A stretch of 64,000 nucleotides of DNA from Pseudotamlana agarivorans (GCF_018860245.1 NZ_JAHKPD010000018.1:453206-517205), one strand, 5' to 3'; positions 35,131 through 47,378 are shown, numbered from the stretch's first letter. The notes: generated from the sequence alone by a model not told the origin. Program-made: numbers and translations.

Positions 35131-36127
35131 TGGTGTAAATTTTAAGTGTATCTGTCGATATTTTTTCTTCGGAAATTATTGTTCCTGATAATTGTGGTGC
35201 TTTCGTTCCGTTGATAAAATTGATGTTTCCTTTGAAAACTCTAGCTTCATCCCAGAGGTTTTCATTTATAAAAGTTTGTAAAGTTTTAGCTCCACCTTCA
35301 ATGATAACGGAGTTGATTTGTTTTTCAAATAATAGTTCGCAAATTTGCTTAGCTATAGGTTTATTGAAGTCGATGTTTTTACTCGTGATTGTTATGGATT
35401 CAGCTTGATTATTAAATATCGAAAGTGTTTTTGGAAGTTTTTCATTACGATCAATCACTATTCTAATTGGGTTGTTTCCTGTCCAATCTCTAACTGTTAA
35501 ACTAGGATTATCATCTAAGGCGGTATTTGTGCCTATTAAAATGGCTTGCTCTTCGGTACGCCATTTGTGAACCAATTGTCTTGAGTATGGCGTTGTGATC
35601 CAAACGGGCTTTTGTTCATCTTTTTTTTCTGGTGATAAAAAACCGTTTTCAGTTTCTGCCCATTTTAAAATAATGTAAGGGCGTTTTTTGTTATGAAATG
35701 TAAAAAAGCGTTTATGATGATTTTTGCATTCCTTCTCTAAAACACCTACTGTCACTTGGCATCCGGCATCTTTTAATTTAGCAATGCCTTTACCTGAAAC
35801 ATGCTCATTGTCGTCAATACAGCCAATAACCACATTAGGGATTTCGGTTTTAATGATCAAATCACTGCAAGGTGGTGTTTTTCCGTAATGCGAACACGGT
35901 TCTAAAGTCACATAAATGGTAGACTCTTTTAAAAGTGCTTTGTTCACAACAGAATTTATCGCATTAACTTCGGCATGATTTCCTCCGTAGTTACTTGTGA
36001 ATCCTTCTCCAATTATTTTATTATTGTGTACAATAATGGCGCCTACTGTTGGGTTAGGTCGCGTGCTTCCTAAACCGTTTTTAGCAATGTTAATACAGCG
36101 ATTTATGTAGTATTCGTTGGTGGTCAA
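35123..36127 (-). CDS. ribD: Bifunctional riboflavin deaminase/reductase RibD
   Basis: The product has 334 residues. The deaminase domain has GGNHAEVNAI near residue 48 and LEPCSHYGKTPPCSDLI near 75 (Zn ligands His, Cys, Cys). The reductase domain starts near 150 with PYIILKWAETENGF and contains AILIGTNTALDDNPSLTVR, then VIIEGGAKTLQ-like NAD(P)-binding segments. It converts the GTP-derived pyrimidine to the ribitylamino-uracil phosphate. The other rib genes are not in this window. It lies between the HAD gene and the LEA-type lipoprotein gene. Confidence 0.96.
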   Translation of the reverse strand: MTTNEYYINRCINIAKNGLGSTRPNPTVGAIIVHNNKIIGEGFTSNYGGNHAEVNAINSVVNKALLKESTIYVTLEPCSHYGKTPPCSDLIIKTEIPNVVIGCIDDNEHVSGKGIAKLKDAGCQVTVGVLEKECKNHHKRFFTFHNKKRPYIILKWAETENGFLSPEKKDEQKPVWITTPYSRQLVHKWRTEEQAILIGTNTALDDNPSLTVRDWTGNNPIRIVIDRNEKLPKTLSIFNNQAESITITSKNIDFNKPIAKQICELLFEKQINSVIIEGGAKTLQTFINENLWDEARVFKGNINFINGTKAPQLSGTIISEEKISTDTLKIYTND

Positions 36128-36129
36128 TA

Positions 36130-36585
36130 CTATAATTTTATTTTTATGTGTTCGGTTTTATCAATATTATAAGTTTTCGAAAAACCTAAGACTTTGTATT
36201 CGATATTGCCTATGTATTGCACTTTTAAATCTTTAGTAAGTAGGCTACCTATTATGCTTGTAAGGTTTCTGCCTTTTAGTAAACTGTCTGTAGGTATGGT
36301 TGTGGTTAGTGGAATAGTGAAATCTTTTTTAGCAGGCACATCAAAAGTTGCCGCTTTTACGGTTGCAACTTTATTGTCGTTTACATAAACGATTAAGTCG
36401 TTTGTAATGAGTTTTCCTCCAATGTTATTAGGGTTTTTAAATAATGCTTTAGCGTTTATGGTAATTTGTTTTTTAGAGTATTCTTCTATTTTGATGTGTT
36501 CAACGCCTAGAAATTCTGGTTGCTCTCTAACAGCACAACTAATTAACGCAAGTAATATTGTTGATAAGATTATAAGCTTTTTCAT
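36130..36585 (-). CDS. LEA type 2 (WHy-like) lipoprotein
   Basis: The product has 151 residues. A lipoprotein signal peptide ends with the lipobox ALISC (Cys near residue 17). The mature part is a beta-rich LEA14/WHy-type domain: KQITINAKALFKNPNNIGGKL, DLIVYVNDNKVATV and FTIPLTTTIPTDSLLK. Such domains are linked to stress tolerance in plants and found as lipoproteins in bacteria, but no biochemical role is known here. It starts the minus-strand LEA-ribD-HAD-yigZ group, with 2 bp to ribD. Confidence 0.82.
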   Translation of the reverse strand: MKKLIILSTILLALISCAVREQPEFLGVEHIKIEEYSKKQITINAKALFKNPNNIGGKLITNDLIVYVNDNKVATVKAATFDVPAKKDFTIPLTTTIPTDSLLKGRNLTSIIGSLLTKDLKVQYIGNIEYKVLGFSKTYNIDKTEHIKIKL

Positions 36586-36638
36586 TTTATTTTTTTGTGA
36601 TTTGGCGTATCTTCACTAATTCAAAAACCCGCATTAAA

Positions 36639-37126
36639 GTGAGTAAAGATACTATAGTTATTCGAGAAATTGAAGCGAATGATAACTCTGTAATTGAGCA
36701 AGTTATTCGTTCTTGTTTTTATGAATTTGAAATTCCTTTAGAAGGAACGGCTTATACAGACCCTGATACACAAAATATGTTTGGGGCTTATCAAGGTGAA
36801 AAGGAGATTTATCTGGTTGTTGAGCTTAATGGAGAAGTGTTAGGAGGCTGTGGTATAAAGCCTTTAAAAGATTACGAAACCGAAATATGCGAAATACAGA
36901 AAATGTATTTTTCACCAAAGGTAAGAGGGAAAGGATTGGGGCGTACTTTAATTCAAAATTGTATAAAGAAAGCTCAAGATTTTGGTTATAAAAAATGCTA
37001 TTTAGAGTCAGCTCCACAATTAAAAGCAGCCATTCGAATTTATGAAGATAATGGGTTTAAGCATTTGGATTCAGCTCTAGGGAATACTGGACACCACGCG
37101 TGTGGTATCTGGATGATAAAGGATTT

Positions 37127-37136
<10 letters not shown>
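36639..37136 (+). CDS. GNAT family N-acetyltransferase
   Basis: The GTG at 36639 is preferred (MSKDTIVIREIEANDNS), since the family starts there; a GTG 14 codons upstream (36597) gives an unusual extension. The product is 165 residues. The acetyl-CoA loop is YFSPKVRGKGLGRTLIQNCI near residue 95, with RIYEDNGFKHL after it. The substrate is unknown. It overlaps the prmC start by 10 bp, so translation is probably coupled. Confidence 0.87.
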
Positions 37137-39975
<2,839 letters not shown>

Positions 39976-40057
39976 GGTTTTTTCAGTTAAAGTGTTGTTA
40001 TTTCGGGTATTCCGCATTGAATCTGTTATATTTGTTTTACAGTATAACTGATTTTTT

Positions 40058-40783
40058 ATGTGGAAGACAAGGTTGTTAGCGATCCTAATATGTGTTGTTT
40101 ACCTTTTATTTGTGTATTTTCAAGTGAAAGGCGGCGATGGCTTCTTGATGACTCTTTCTGAAGTGCTTCTCGTGCCTATGGTAGCTTTTGGTTATTTTGC
40201 TTTTGAGAAAAAAAAGACTTTTTACTTTTCTGGTTTTATATTGTTGTTTGCATTGTCGGAATTACTCGATTTATTTGTTGATTCTTTTAATTACGAAATG
40301 TATTACCTCTTTGGAAATGCATTATATATGGTTGGTTATACTTTTCTGTTGCTAGAAATTTTAAAATCAACTGATTTCAATTATTTATTGAAACGTTTTA
40401 AGGTGCATTTTATTGTTTTAATAGCTTTAGATATATATATGGTTTATGTACTACAATCTATAGTAGATCCATTTATAGATCAATCTTATAAGTATTATAT
40501 GGAGATGTTTTATAATTTATTAATGGTTGTAGTCTTGTCTATTGCTCTATTAAATTATGTTCATAAGGAGAATAGAAAAGCCACATTCTTATTTCTCGGT
40601 TCTGTACTAATTGTTTTTTCAGAAGTTATTTGGACGGCCAATACATATATTGTAGATATTGATTTTTTGGGTATTATATCCAAAACATTAGCTTTGGCGG
40701 CCTTCTTTTGTTTTTACGTCCAAGTGCAATATTTAAATGAAGAAGGTAAGGATACCCGTGTAAAACTGGATAATAAGTATTGA
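40058..40783 (+). CDS. Multi-pass membrane protein, possible YhhN-like lysoplasmalogenase
   Basis: The product has 241 residues and about eight hydrophobic helices, with few polar loops. Helices have acidic or polar residues (LLFALSELLDLF, GNALYMVGYTFLLLEIL, SEVIWTANTYI) in the style of the YhhN family, whose members include lysoplasmalogenases. The match is judged by layout and is not certain. It stands alone between ligA and the split 5'-nucleotidase genes. The true function is unknown. Confidence 0.6.
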   Translation: MWKTRLLAILICVVYLLFVYFQVKGGDGFLMTLSEVLLVPMVAFGYFAFEKKKTFYFSGFILLFALSELLDLFVDSFNYEMYYLFGNALYMVGYTFLLLEILKSTDFNYLLKRFKVHFIVLIALDIYMVYVLQSIVDPFIDQSYKYYMEMFYNLLMVVVLSIALLNYVHKENRKATFLFLGSVLIVFSEVIWTANTYIVDIDFLGIISKTLALAAFFCFYVQVQYLNEEGKDTRVKLDNKY

Positions 40784-40807
40784 AATTATTTGGGTGTATT
40801 TAATCCA

Positions 40808-41725
40808 TTATACTGTAATAGAAACGCCGTTTGCAGATTTGTTCTTGTCATTGTCAAAATAAAAATCAATTCTTCCAACATTTATACCATAGCATCCCAC
40901 TTGGTTTACTAGAGTGTTTTTTCCTGCTTTATTTTTCACCACAGTGGGTTTAGATAAAAAGGTATGGGTGTGCCCTCCAATAATTAAATCTATATTTTCA
41001 GTAGCTTTAGCTAATTTAATATCTGAGATTTTACTGCTATGCCCACCGTAATCGTACCCAAGATGTGATAAACAAATAACAAGGTCGCAACCTTTTTCTT
41101 TTTTTAAAAGTCGAGTCATTTCCTGGGTCATCTCTATGGGATCCAAGTACTTTGTTTCCTTAAAATTAGCAGGTGTTACTAATCCATTTAGTTCTATGCC
41201 TAAACCAAATACACCAATGGAGATACCTTCTTTTTTAAAAATTTTATAAGGTTTGGTGTGGGTATCCATTATGGTGTTAGAAAAATCGTAATTTGAAGCA
41301 ATAAAATCAAATTCAGCATGGGGTAATTGCGCATAAAGTCCATCGATTCCATTATCATAATCATGATTACCTATTGTTGCAGCGTCGTACTTTAATTTGC
41401 TCATCAGTTTAAATTCTAGTTCACCACCATAATAATTAAAGTATGGCGTGCCTTGAAAAATATCACCGGCATCTAAGAGAAGGGTGTTCGGGTTTTCTTT
41501 TCTAATCGACTCAATTAATGTCGCACGCCTTGCGACCCCACCTTGGTTTGGGTTTCTTGGGTCATCTGGTGAAAAAGCGTCAATATGACTGTGTACATCA
41601 TTAGTGTGTAATATGGTGATTTTTTTAGCGCTATTTGTTGTAGAGAACGATTGTAAACCTAAGCCACCCAATGAAATTAAGGCCGTTCCTACCGATGCTT
41701 GTTGTATAAAATCTCTGCGTTTCAT
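40808..41725 (-). CDS. Metallophosphatase, N-terminal (catalytic) half of a 5'-nucleotidase
   Basis: The product has 305 residues. A twin-arginine-like signal (MKRRDFIQQASVGTALISLGG) opens it. The calcineurin-like metal site is ITILHTNDVHSHID, then LLDAGDIFQGTPY, TIGNHDYDNG near 120 and IIGGHTHTFLSKP near 250. The phosphatase domain of UshA-type nucleotidases looks like this, but the substrate-binding C-terminal domain is missing and is encoded by the neighbouring gene 3 bp away. It probably works outside the cytoplasm on nucleotides. Confidence 0.9.
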   Translation of the reverse strand: MKRRDFIQQASVGTALISLGGLGLQSFSTTNSAKKITILHTNDVHSHIDAFSPDDPRNPNQGGVARRATLIESIRKENPNTLLLDAGDIFQGTPYFNYYGGELEFKLMSKLKYDAATIGNHDYDNGIDGLYAQLPHAEFDFIASNYDFSNTIMDTHTKPYKIFKKEGISIGVFGLGIELNGLVTPANFKETKYLDPIEMTQEMTRLLKKEKGCDLVICLSHLGYDYGGHSSKISDIKLAKATENIDLIIGGHTHTFLSKPTVVKNKAGKNTLVNQVGCYGINVGRIDFYFDNDKNKSANGVSITV

Positions 41726-41728
41726 GGT

Positions 41729-42487
41729 TTATTTTATTTGAATGAATCTGTCGTCTCTTTTTGGGTTTATTGTGTCGGTTTTCATAAAATAATCAATAAG
41801 CGTATTTCTTATTTTATAATCTAATGTATACAGGGTATCATTTGGTTTGAAAAACGTCATACCGTCCCCGCCTTGATATAAATAATCGTTGGTAGCTACG
41901 TAATACGTTTTATCAGAAATGATGATATTATCTTTTATTTTAGCTTCAACCAATGCATTGTTCTTGTTTATAACAATCTTTAATTTAGAAATCGGGTGGG
42001 CTTTTTTAGCTTTAACCAAATAATTCACCAAATCGTTAACTTGACTGCCTTTTATGGCGGTTACAATAATGCTATTTTCAAAGGGCATCATTTCAAAGGC
42101 GGTGCCTTTGGTAATGTCTCCTTTGGGTAAAATTGAACGAATACCTCCATAGTTTAGAATGACCATATCGATATGCTTACCTGTTCTTTTTAGGAAAACG
42201 GGATTGGCTTGTTCGTAGGCGATATCAGCCATTAAATTACCTATAGCGGTATTTAGTTCTCCGTCAGTTTTAGAGTAAGTGTTTGTAGAGTAAGATATAA
42301 CACTGTCTAAATCCCTTTGAATATGATCGCGGTAAGGTGCGATAAAAGCGTCAAGCGAAGCGTCAATATTTAGAGAGTCAGTGACTTGAATCTGAATTCC
42401 TTCAATTTTTGAAAGTTCAACTTTACTGTTTTTGCAATTCAGAAAAACGAAAAAATATAACAAATAAATTAAATGTGTAAACCTCAT
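41729..42487 (-). CDS. 5'-nucleotidase C-terminal domain lipoprotein
   Basis: The product has 252 residues. A lipoprotein-type signal (IYLLYFFVFLNC, Cys near residue 18) precedes the 5'-nucleotidase C-terminal fold: ELNTAIGNLMADIAYEQ near 85, DMVILNYGGIRSILPKGDIT near 110, FEMMPFENSIIV and YYVATNDYLYQGGDGMTFF near 195. This domain supplies the substrate pocket in UshA-like enzymes. It is encoded before, not after, the catalytic half, each with its own export signal, so this is a true two-gene arrangement rather than a frameshift. The two proteins probably pair outside the membrane. Confidence 0.9.
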   Translation of the reverse strand: MRFTHLIYLLYFFVFLNCKNSKVELSKIEGIQIQVTDSLNIDASLDAFIAPYRDHIQRDLDSVISYSTNTYSKTDGELNTAIGNLMADIAYEQANPVFLKRTGKHIDMVILNYGGIRSILPKGDITKGTAFEMMPFENSIIVTAIKGSQVNDLVNYLVKAKKAHPISKLKIVINKNNALVEAKIKDNIIISDKTYYVATNDYLYQGGDGMTFFKPNDTLYTLDYKIRNTLIDYFMKTDTINPKRDDRFIQIK

Positions 42488-42510
42488 TCTTAAATCTTAA
42501 ATATTGAACG

Positions 42511-42527
42511 TACTTTTGCTACCTTTG
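42511..42527 (+). promoter_or_regulatory. Two overlapping-phase -7 elements (TACTTTTG, TACCTTTG)
   Basis: TACTTTTG at 42511-42518 and TACCTTTG at 42520-42527 both match TAnnTTTG. They lie in the 58-bp gap divergent from the nucleotidase genes and end 27 and 18 nt before the ATG at 42546. They probably start the DUF6913-dapA unit. Confidence 0.55.
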
Positions 42528-42545
42528 CGCAAATTATAAAGATAA

Positions 42546-43067
42546 ATGATTTTAAAGGTTTTTAAGGAAAAATCTATAAAAAAGCGCATTAATAAATTGT
42601 TATCTGAAAGAAAGGTGGCATCTGAAAATCATGTTGCAAAAACTTTTGGAGTTCTTGTTAATATAGACGAATTTGATAATGTGGCGTTATTTGATAAATT
42701 AGCTAAAGAAGCTGGTGTACAGCCTAATAATTTTAGAATCATAGCCTTTACAGAACAAAAAAAGGATGATTTAAATGTTTTTGATAATTGTTGTTCAGCC
42801 GAGGATTTCAATAGAAACGGACAAGTGAAAGATGCAGAATTAAAAGGGTTTTTGGATACTGATTTTGATGTGCTGATTAGCTATTATATGGAAGACATTT
42901 TAGAGTTGAAATTGTTAACTGTGCTTTCTAAGGCAAAATTTAAAATAGGAATTTTACAATCCGATGAACGGTTAAACGATTTAATTATTAAGACGAAATT
43001 AAAAGAATTTAGTGTATTTAAAACAGAGCTTTTTAAATACCTAAGGATATTAAATAAAATTAAGTAA
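42546..43067 (+). CDS. DUF6913-like conserved hypothetical protein
   Basis: The product has 173 residues, with no signal or membrane segment. It resembles the Bacteroidota DUF6913 family: a basic N-terminus (KEKSIKKRINKLLSERKVA), VLVNIDEFDNVALFDKLAKE and a central DTDFDVLISYYMEDILELKLLTVLSKAKFKIGI-type segment, split here as FDVLISYYMEDILELK and LSKAKFKIGILQ. The function is unknown. It lies 3 bp before dapA, which is a conserved arrangement in flavobacteria, so it may share its regulation. The family name is from memory of its form and should be taken as moderate. Confidence 0.7.
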   Translation: MILKVFKEKSIKKRINKLLSERKVASENHVAKTFGVLVNIDEFDNVALFDKLAKEAGVQPNNFRIIAFTEQKKDDLNVFDNCCSAEDFNRNGQVKDAELKGFLDTDFDVLISYYMEDILELKLLTVLSKAKFKIGILQSDERLNDLIIKTKLKEFSVFKTELFKYLRILNKIK

Positions 43068-43070
43068 AGA

Positions 43071-43949
43071 ATGAATAGTAAGTTTCTAGGAACTGGAGTG
43101 GCATTGGTTACCCCTTTTAATGCCGATTTAAGTATAGATCATAACGCTTTAGCTAATATTGTCAATTATAATATTGATAACGGTACAGATTATCTTGTAA
43201 TTTGTGGGACAACTGCAGAGAGTGCTACGCTAACCAAAGAAGAGAAAAAGCAAGTTATAACAACGATTTCTAAAGCAAACGGTGGGCGTCTACCTTTGGT
43301 TTTAGGTATTGGAGGTAATAACACGGCCGTAGTTATAGAAGAAATTAAAAACACAGATTTAAGCGATATTGATGCGATTTTATCTGTTACACCATATTAT
43401 AGTAAACCGACTCAGGAAGGGATTTATCAGCACTTTAAAGCGATTTCAGAGGTTTGTCCTATTGATATTATTTTATACAATGTACCAGGAAGAACTTCAA
43501 AAAATACCGAGGCTGAGACAACCATTAGATTAGCAAACGATTTCAAAAATGTTATTGGTGTTAAGGAGGCAGGTAATAATATGTCTCAATATTATAATCT
43601 AATTAAAAATAAACCAGAAGATTTTTTAATAATTTCTGGAGATGACGATTTGGCTCTGGGTGTTGTGTTAGCTGGTGGAGCAGGTGTTATTTCTGTGATC
43701 GGACAAGGTTTTCCAAAGGAATTTTCTGAAATGATTCGTTTAGGGTTAAAAGGTGAGTCTAAGGAAGCCTTTAAACTTCATTTTAAATTGATTGAAGTTA
43801 TCGGACTTATCTTTGAAGAGAATAATCCAGCGGGTATTAAAGGTGTTTTTGATGCTTTAGACTTATGTAGAGATACCGTAAGGTTACCTCTTGTGCCAGC
43901 TTCAGATGCTTTAAAAGCAAAGATAGCCACATTTGTAAATAACTATTAG
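43071..43949 (+). CDS. dapA: 4-hydroxy-tetrahydrodipicolinate synthase
   Basis: The product has 292 residues. The TIM-barrel motifs are [17 protein letters not shown] at the N-terminus, [15 protein letters not shown] near 45, [13 protein letters not shown] near 135 (Tyr and Arg) and [13 protein letters not shown] near 163, where the Lys forms the Schiff base with pyruvate. It condenses pyruvate and aspartate semialdehyde, the first step of the diaminopimelate branch. It precedes bamD by 118 bp and has 3 bp to the DUF6913-like gene. Confidence 0.97.
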   Translation: MNSKFLGTGVALVTPFNADLSIDHNALANIVNYNIDNGTDYLVICGTTAESATLTKEEKKQVITTISKANGGRLPLVLGIGGNNTAVVIEEIKNTDLSDIDAILSVTPYYSKPTQEGIYQHFKAISEVCPIDIILYNVPGRTSKNTEAETTIRLANDFKNVIGVKEAGNNMSQYYNLIKNKPEDFLIISGDDDLALGVVLAGGAGVISVIGQGFPKEFSEMIRLGLKGESKEAFKLHFKLIEVIGLIFEENNPAGIKGVFDALDLCRDTVRLPLVPASDALKAKIATFVNNY

Positions 43950-44041
43950 TAGTGTTAAATATAACTTAAACCTTGTAATTGATGAGGTTAAGCAATTACT
44001 TTAGCTTTGAAATTATATTTTTAAAATCCATATTAATCACT

Positions 44042-44049
44042 TAATTTTG
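44042..44049 (+). promoter_or_regulatory. -7 promoter element (TAATTTTG) for bamD
   Basis: This exact TAnnTTTG match ends 18 nt before the bamD ATG, in the 118-bp gap after dapA. It would head the bamD-rpoZ-coaBC-DUF4835-recN run. Confidence 0.55.
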
Positions 44050-44067
44050 CATTCTGTTTAAAAATTT

Positions 44068-44868
44068 ATGAACAAGCTTTTTTATTTATTAGTAGTATTC
44101 ACAGTTTTAACGAGTTGTAGCGAATATCAAAAGACCTTGAAGGCGGAAGATATTTCCGATAAATTCAAAATGGGAGAAACGCTATATAATGCGGGCGAGT
44201 ATAAAAAAGCTAATACGCTTTTTGCTCAAATCGTACCAAGTTATAGAGGGAAACCTCAAGCCGAAAAATTGATGTACCTGTATTCGAAATCATATTATAA
44301 TATTAAGGATTACTATGTGGCAGGTTACCAGTTAGAGCGGTTTGCATCAAGTTACCCTAAAAGTGAAAAACTGGAAGAGGCTTCTTTTTTAAGTGCGAAA
44401 AGTTATTACATGCTATCACCAGTTTATAGTAAAGAGCAAAGTCAGACCACAGAATCGATTGAAAAACTTCAAGAGTTTATCAATTTGTTTCCAGAATCAG
44501 AGTATGTTTCAGAAGCTAACGCACTTACTAAAGAATTATCTGTTAAGTTAGAAAAGAAAGCTTTTGAAATAGCTAAACAATACAATACAATATCAGATTT
44601 TGAAGCGGCAATAAAGTCCTTTGATAATTTTATATTTGAAAACCCAGGATCAACATATCTAGAAGACGCTTATTATTATAAGTTCGATTCGGCTTATAAA
44701 TTGGCCGTTAACAGTGTTGAAAGAAAGAAAAAATCGCGTTTAGAAACTGCGGAAGAATATTATATTGAGTTTAAAAAAGATTATGCCGATTCAAAATATC
44801 AGCAAGATGTTGAGGAAATGGCGGAAGAATTAAAAGAAGAATTAGAAAATTACAGCTCACAAAGTTAA
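44068..44868 (+). CDS. bamD: Outer membrane assembly lipoprotein BamD
   Basis: The product has 266 residues. The lipobox is VLTSC (Cys near residue 18). Tetratricopeptide-like helices follow: MGETLYNAGEYKKANTLFAQ, KLMYLYSKSYYNIKDYYVAG, YPKSEKLEEASFLSAKSYY and PGSTYLEDAYYYKFDSAYKL. BamD is the essential lipoprotein of the BAM complex that folds outer-membrane barrels. It is the first gene of a conserved Bacteroidota order with the omega subunit (12 bp on) and coaBC. Confidence 0.95.
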   Translation: MNKLFYLLVVFTVLTSCSEYQKTLKAEDISDKFKMGETLYNAGEYKKANTLFAQIVPSYRGKPQAEKLMYLYSKSYYNIKDYYVAGYQLERFASSYPKSEKLEEASFLSAKSYYMLSPVYSKEQSQTTESIEKLQEFINLFPESEYVSEANALTKELSVKLEKKAFEIAKQYNTISDFEAAIKSFDNFIFENPGSTYLEDAYYYKFDSAYKLAVNSVERKKKSRLETAEEYYIEFKKDYADSKYQQDVEEMAEELKEELENYSSQS

Positions 44869-44880
44869 ATACAATTACAA

Positions 44881-45210
44881 ATGGATTTAAAAAAAACCAA
44901 CGCTCCGGTTAATACAATTACGTACGACAGAAATCAAATAGATGAGCCTACAGAAAACATCTACGAATCAATTTCTATTATTGCAAGACGTGCAGAGCAA
45001 ATTAATACAGAGATTAAAAAAGAACTAATCGATAAGTTAGAAGAATTTGCTACTTACAATGATAGTCTTGAAGAAATCTTTGAAAACAAAGAGCAAATAG
45101 AGGTTTCCAAATTTTACGAAAAGTTACCTAAACCTCATGCGTTAGCTGTTCAAGAATGGTTAACTGATAAAATTTATTTTAGAAATACTGAGGAAGATTC
45201 TCAAGAATAA
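44881..45210 (+). CDS. rpoZ: RNA polymerase omega-subunit-like protein
   Basis: The product has 109 residues. The omega core is visible as ESISIIARRAEQINTEIKKEL near residues 28-50, with a C-terminal extension FAVQEWLTDK-like (ALAVQEWLTDKIYF). The position between bamD and coaBC is the usual Bacteroidota location of the gene. It helps assemble the beta-prime subunit. Bacteroidota omega proteins are divergent, so the assignment rests on position and the short core. Confidence 0.85.
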   Translation: MDLKKTNAPVNTITYDRNQIDEPTENIYESISIIARRAEQINTEIKKELIDKLEEFATYNDSLEEIFENKEQIEVSKFYEKLPKPHALAVQEWLTDKIYFRNTEEDSQE

Positions 45211-45219
45211 TTTCTTTAT

Positions 45220-46425
45220 ATGAGTATATTAAGCGGCAAAAACATACTGTTAGGTATTACGGGTGGTATTGCCGCTTATAAAACAGCCTCACTTGTAAGG
45301 TTGTTTGTAAAATCTGGTGCAAACGTCAAGGTGGTTATGACCCCTGCTTCTAAAGAGTTTGTAACACCCTTAACATTATCGACACTTTCTAAAAACCCGG
45401 TCTATTCGTCTTTTACAAATGAGGATGAAGATACCGCCGTATGGAATAGTCATGTCGATTTAGGGCTTTGGGCAGATTTTTTAGTGGTAGCACCTGCTAC
45501 GGCAAATACGCTTTCTAAAATGGCTAATGGTGTTTGCGACAATTTATTATTAGCTACCTATTTGTCTGCTAAATGTCCTGTGTATTATGCGCCCGCCATG
45601 GATTTGGACATGTATAAACACCCAACTACTGCACAATCTTTTGAGAAATTAAACGACTTTAAAAATATTATGATTCCCGCGACTAGTGGTGAGTTAGCCA
45701 GTGGTTTGGTTGGTGAGGGTCGAATGGCAGAGCCTGAAGATATTATCTGTTTTATTGAAAATGATATTTTAGGCAAATTACCCTTACGCGGAAAAAAAAT
45801 ACTTATTACAGCTGGTCCAACTTATGAGGCTATTGATCCTGTACGTTTTATAGGAAATCATTCTAGCGGAAAAATGGGCTTTGAGATTGCTAAAAGAGCC
45901 GCGAATTTAGGAGCAGAAGTCATTTTAGTTACAGGACAAACTTCACAAAACGTTTCACATGTATTAATAAAAGTTATTCCAGTGGTTAGTGGTCAAGACA
46001 TGTATAACGCTGTTCATGATTATTTTGAATCTTCAGATGTGGCAATTCTTGCGGCAGCAGTGGCAGATTATAAACCCAAAGAAGTGGCTCTTGAGAAAAT
46101 AAAAAAGCACAATGCTTCGTTAACATTAGAGTTGGAAAAAACTAAAGATATATTAGCGTCTTTAGGAGCCATTAAAAAACAACAATATTTAGTTGGTTTT
46201 GCTTTAGAAACTCATGATGAGATTGAAAATGCAAAAGGAAAATTAAAAAGAAAGAATTTAAATTTAATTGTTTTAAATTCGTTAAACGATAAAGGTGCTG
46301 GATTTAAGGGCGATACAAATAAAGTGACTTTTATTGATGACGAAAATAAAATCACGGCATTTGAATTGAAATCAAAGGCAGAAGTTGCTTCAGACTTATT
46401 AAATAAAATAATATCACATATTTAA
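45220..46425 (+). CDS. coaBC: Bifunctional phosphopantothenoylcysteine decarboxylase/synthetase CoaBC
   Basis: The product has 401 residues. The CoaC flavoprotein half has ILLGITGGIAAYKTASLVRL at residues 9-28, the catalytic His in WNSHVDLGLWADF and the APAMDLDMYKHPTT segment near 125. The CoaB half starts near 190 with KILITAGPTYEAIDPVRFIGNHSSGKMG and contains LAAAVADYKPKEVA and KTKDIL. It carries out two steps of coenzyme A synthesis. Its stop overlaps the start of the DUF4835 gene by 1 bp. CoaE, the last step, is encoded 6 kb downstream. Confidence 0.97.
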   Translation: MSILSGKNILLGITGGIAAYKTASLVRLFVKSGANVKVVMTPASKEFVTPLTLSTLSKNPVYSSFTNEDEDTAVWNSHVDLGLWADFLVVAPATANTLSKMANGVCDNLLLATYLSAKCPVYYAPAMDLDMYKHPTTAQSFEKLNDFKNIMIPATSGELASGLVGEGRMAEPEDIICFIENDILGKLPLRGKKILITAGPTYEAIDPVRFIGNHSSGKMGFEIAKRAANLGAEVILVTGQTSQNVSHVLIKVIPVVSGQDMYNAVHDYFESSDVAILAAAVADYKPKEVALEKIKKHNASLTLELEKTKDILASLGAIKKQQYLVGFALETHDEIENAKGKLKRKNLNLIVLNSLNDKGAGFKGDTNKVTFIDDENKITAFELKSKAEVASDLLNKIISHI

Positions 46426-47312
46426 TGCGTAACCTACTCATTTTAGTATTACTTTTTTTAGGAATTCAAAGTTTTTCACAAGAACTAAATTGTAACGTTG
46501 TTGTGAACGCGCAGCAAACAGGAAATGAGAACTTTCCAATTTTTAAAACGCTAGAAAAACAAATTACAGAGTTTATTAATAATACAAAGTGGACTAGTAA
46601 AACTTATAAACCACAAGAACGCATTAATTGTAGTATGGTTATAAACCTGAACAATTATAGCGGAGAATCCTTCCAAGGCACTATTCAAGTTCAATCATCG
46701 CGACCAATTTATGGGTCTTCGTATAGCACGCCAGTATATAATTTTAACGATAAGGATTTTAACTTTAATTATTTAGAATTCCAAAATATTATATATAATC
46801 CTACGCAGTTTGAATCGAATTTAATATCTGTATTGGCATTTCATGTTTATATGGTTTTAGCTTTAGATGCGGATACCTTTTCAGAAAATGGGGGACAAGA
46901 ATTTTATAAACAAGCACAAGTAATTACCAATTATTCACAACAGGGTAATTATAAAGGTTGGAAAGTTGAAGATGGTTTACAAAGTAGGTTCGCTCTAATT
47001 GATAATATTTTATCACCAACATTTAAGGAGTTTAGATCTGTACTATACGATTATCATAGAAAAGGATTGGATGAAATGCATTCTAATGTAAAGACTGGTA
47101 AAGCCGCCATTTCGACAAGTTTACTTGAATTTAAGGCGATGAATAACCGTCGTCCTAACTCATTTCTGTTGCGTGTGTTTTTTGATGCAAAATCAGATGA
47201 AATTGAAGATATATTCACAGAAGGACCAAACATTAATATTTTAGAATTAAAAGAAACGCTTCAAAAAGTGGCTCCCATGTATACTACTAAATGGCAAAGT
47301 ATTAAATTTTAA
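46425..47312 (+). CDS. DUF4835 family secreted protein (possibly PorD-like)
   Basis: The product has 295 residues. A signal peptide (MRNLLILVLLFLGIQSFSQ) is followed by a Bacteroidota-specific DUF4835 domain: ELNCNVVVNAQQTGNENFPIF, then INCSMVINLNN, IQVQSSRPIYGSSYSTPVYN and DEIEDIFTEGPN at the C-terminus. I recall the family being linked to type IX secretion as PorD-like, which I cannot verify here. It overlaps the coaBC stop by 1 bp and lies before recN, a conserved order in Bacteroidota. Confidence 0.85.
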   Translation: MRNLLILVLLFLGIQSFSQELNCNVVVNAQQTGNENFPIFKTLEKQITEFINNTKWTSKTYKPQERINCSMVINLNNYSGESFQGTIQVQSSRPIYGSSYSTPVYNFNDKDFNFNYLEFQNIIYNPTQFESNLISVLAFHVYMVLALDADTFSENGGQEFYKQAQVITNYSQQGNYKGWKVEDGLQSRFALIDNILSPTFKEFRSVLYDYHRKGLDEMHSNVKTGKAAISTSLLEFKAMNNRRPNSFLLRVFFDAKSDEIEDIFTEGPNINILELKETLQKVAPMYTTKWQSIKF

Positions 47313-47378
47313 TTCTTCTCCTTTTTTAGTGCCATTTTGCTATATTTAATTTTTTGATTTTTAATACTACTAAAAGTT

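Noticed and set aside
40808-42487. Frameshifted single 5'-nucleotidase gene
   Set aside because: The domains are in reverse order relative to the normal protein and each part has its own export signal.
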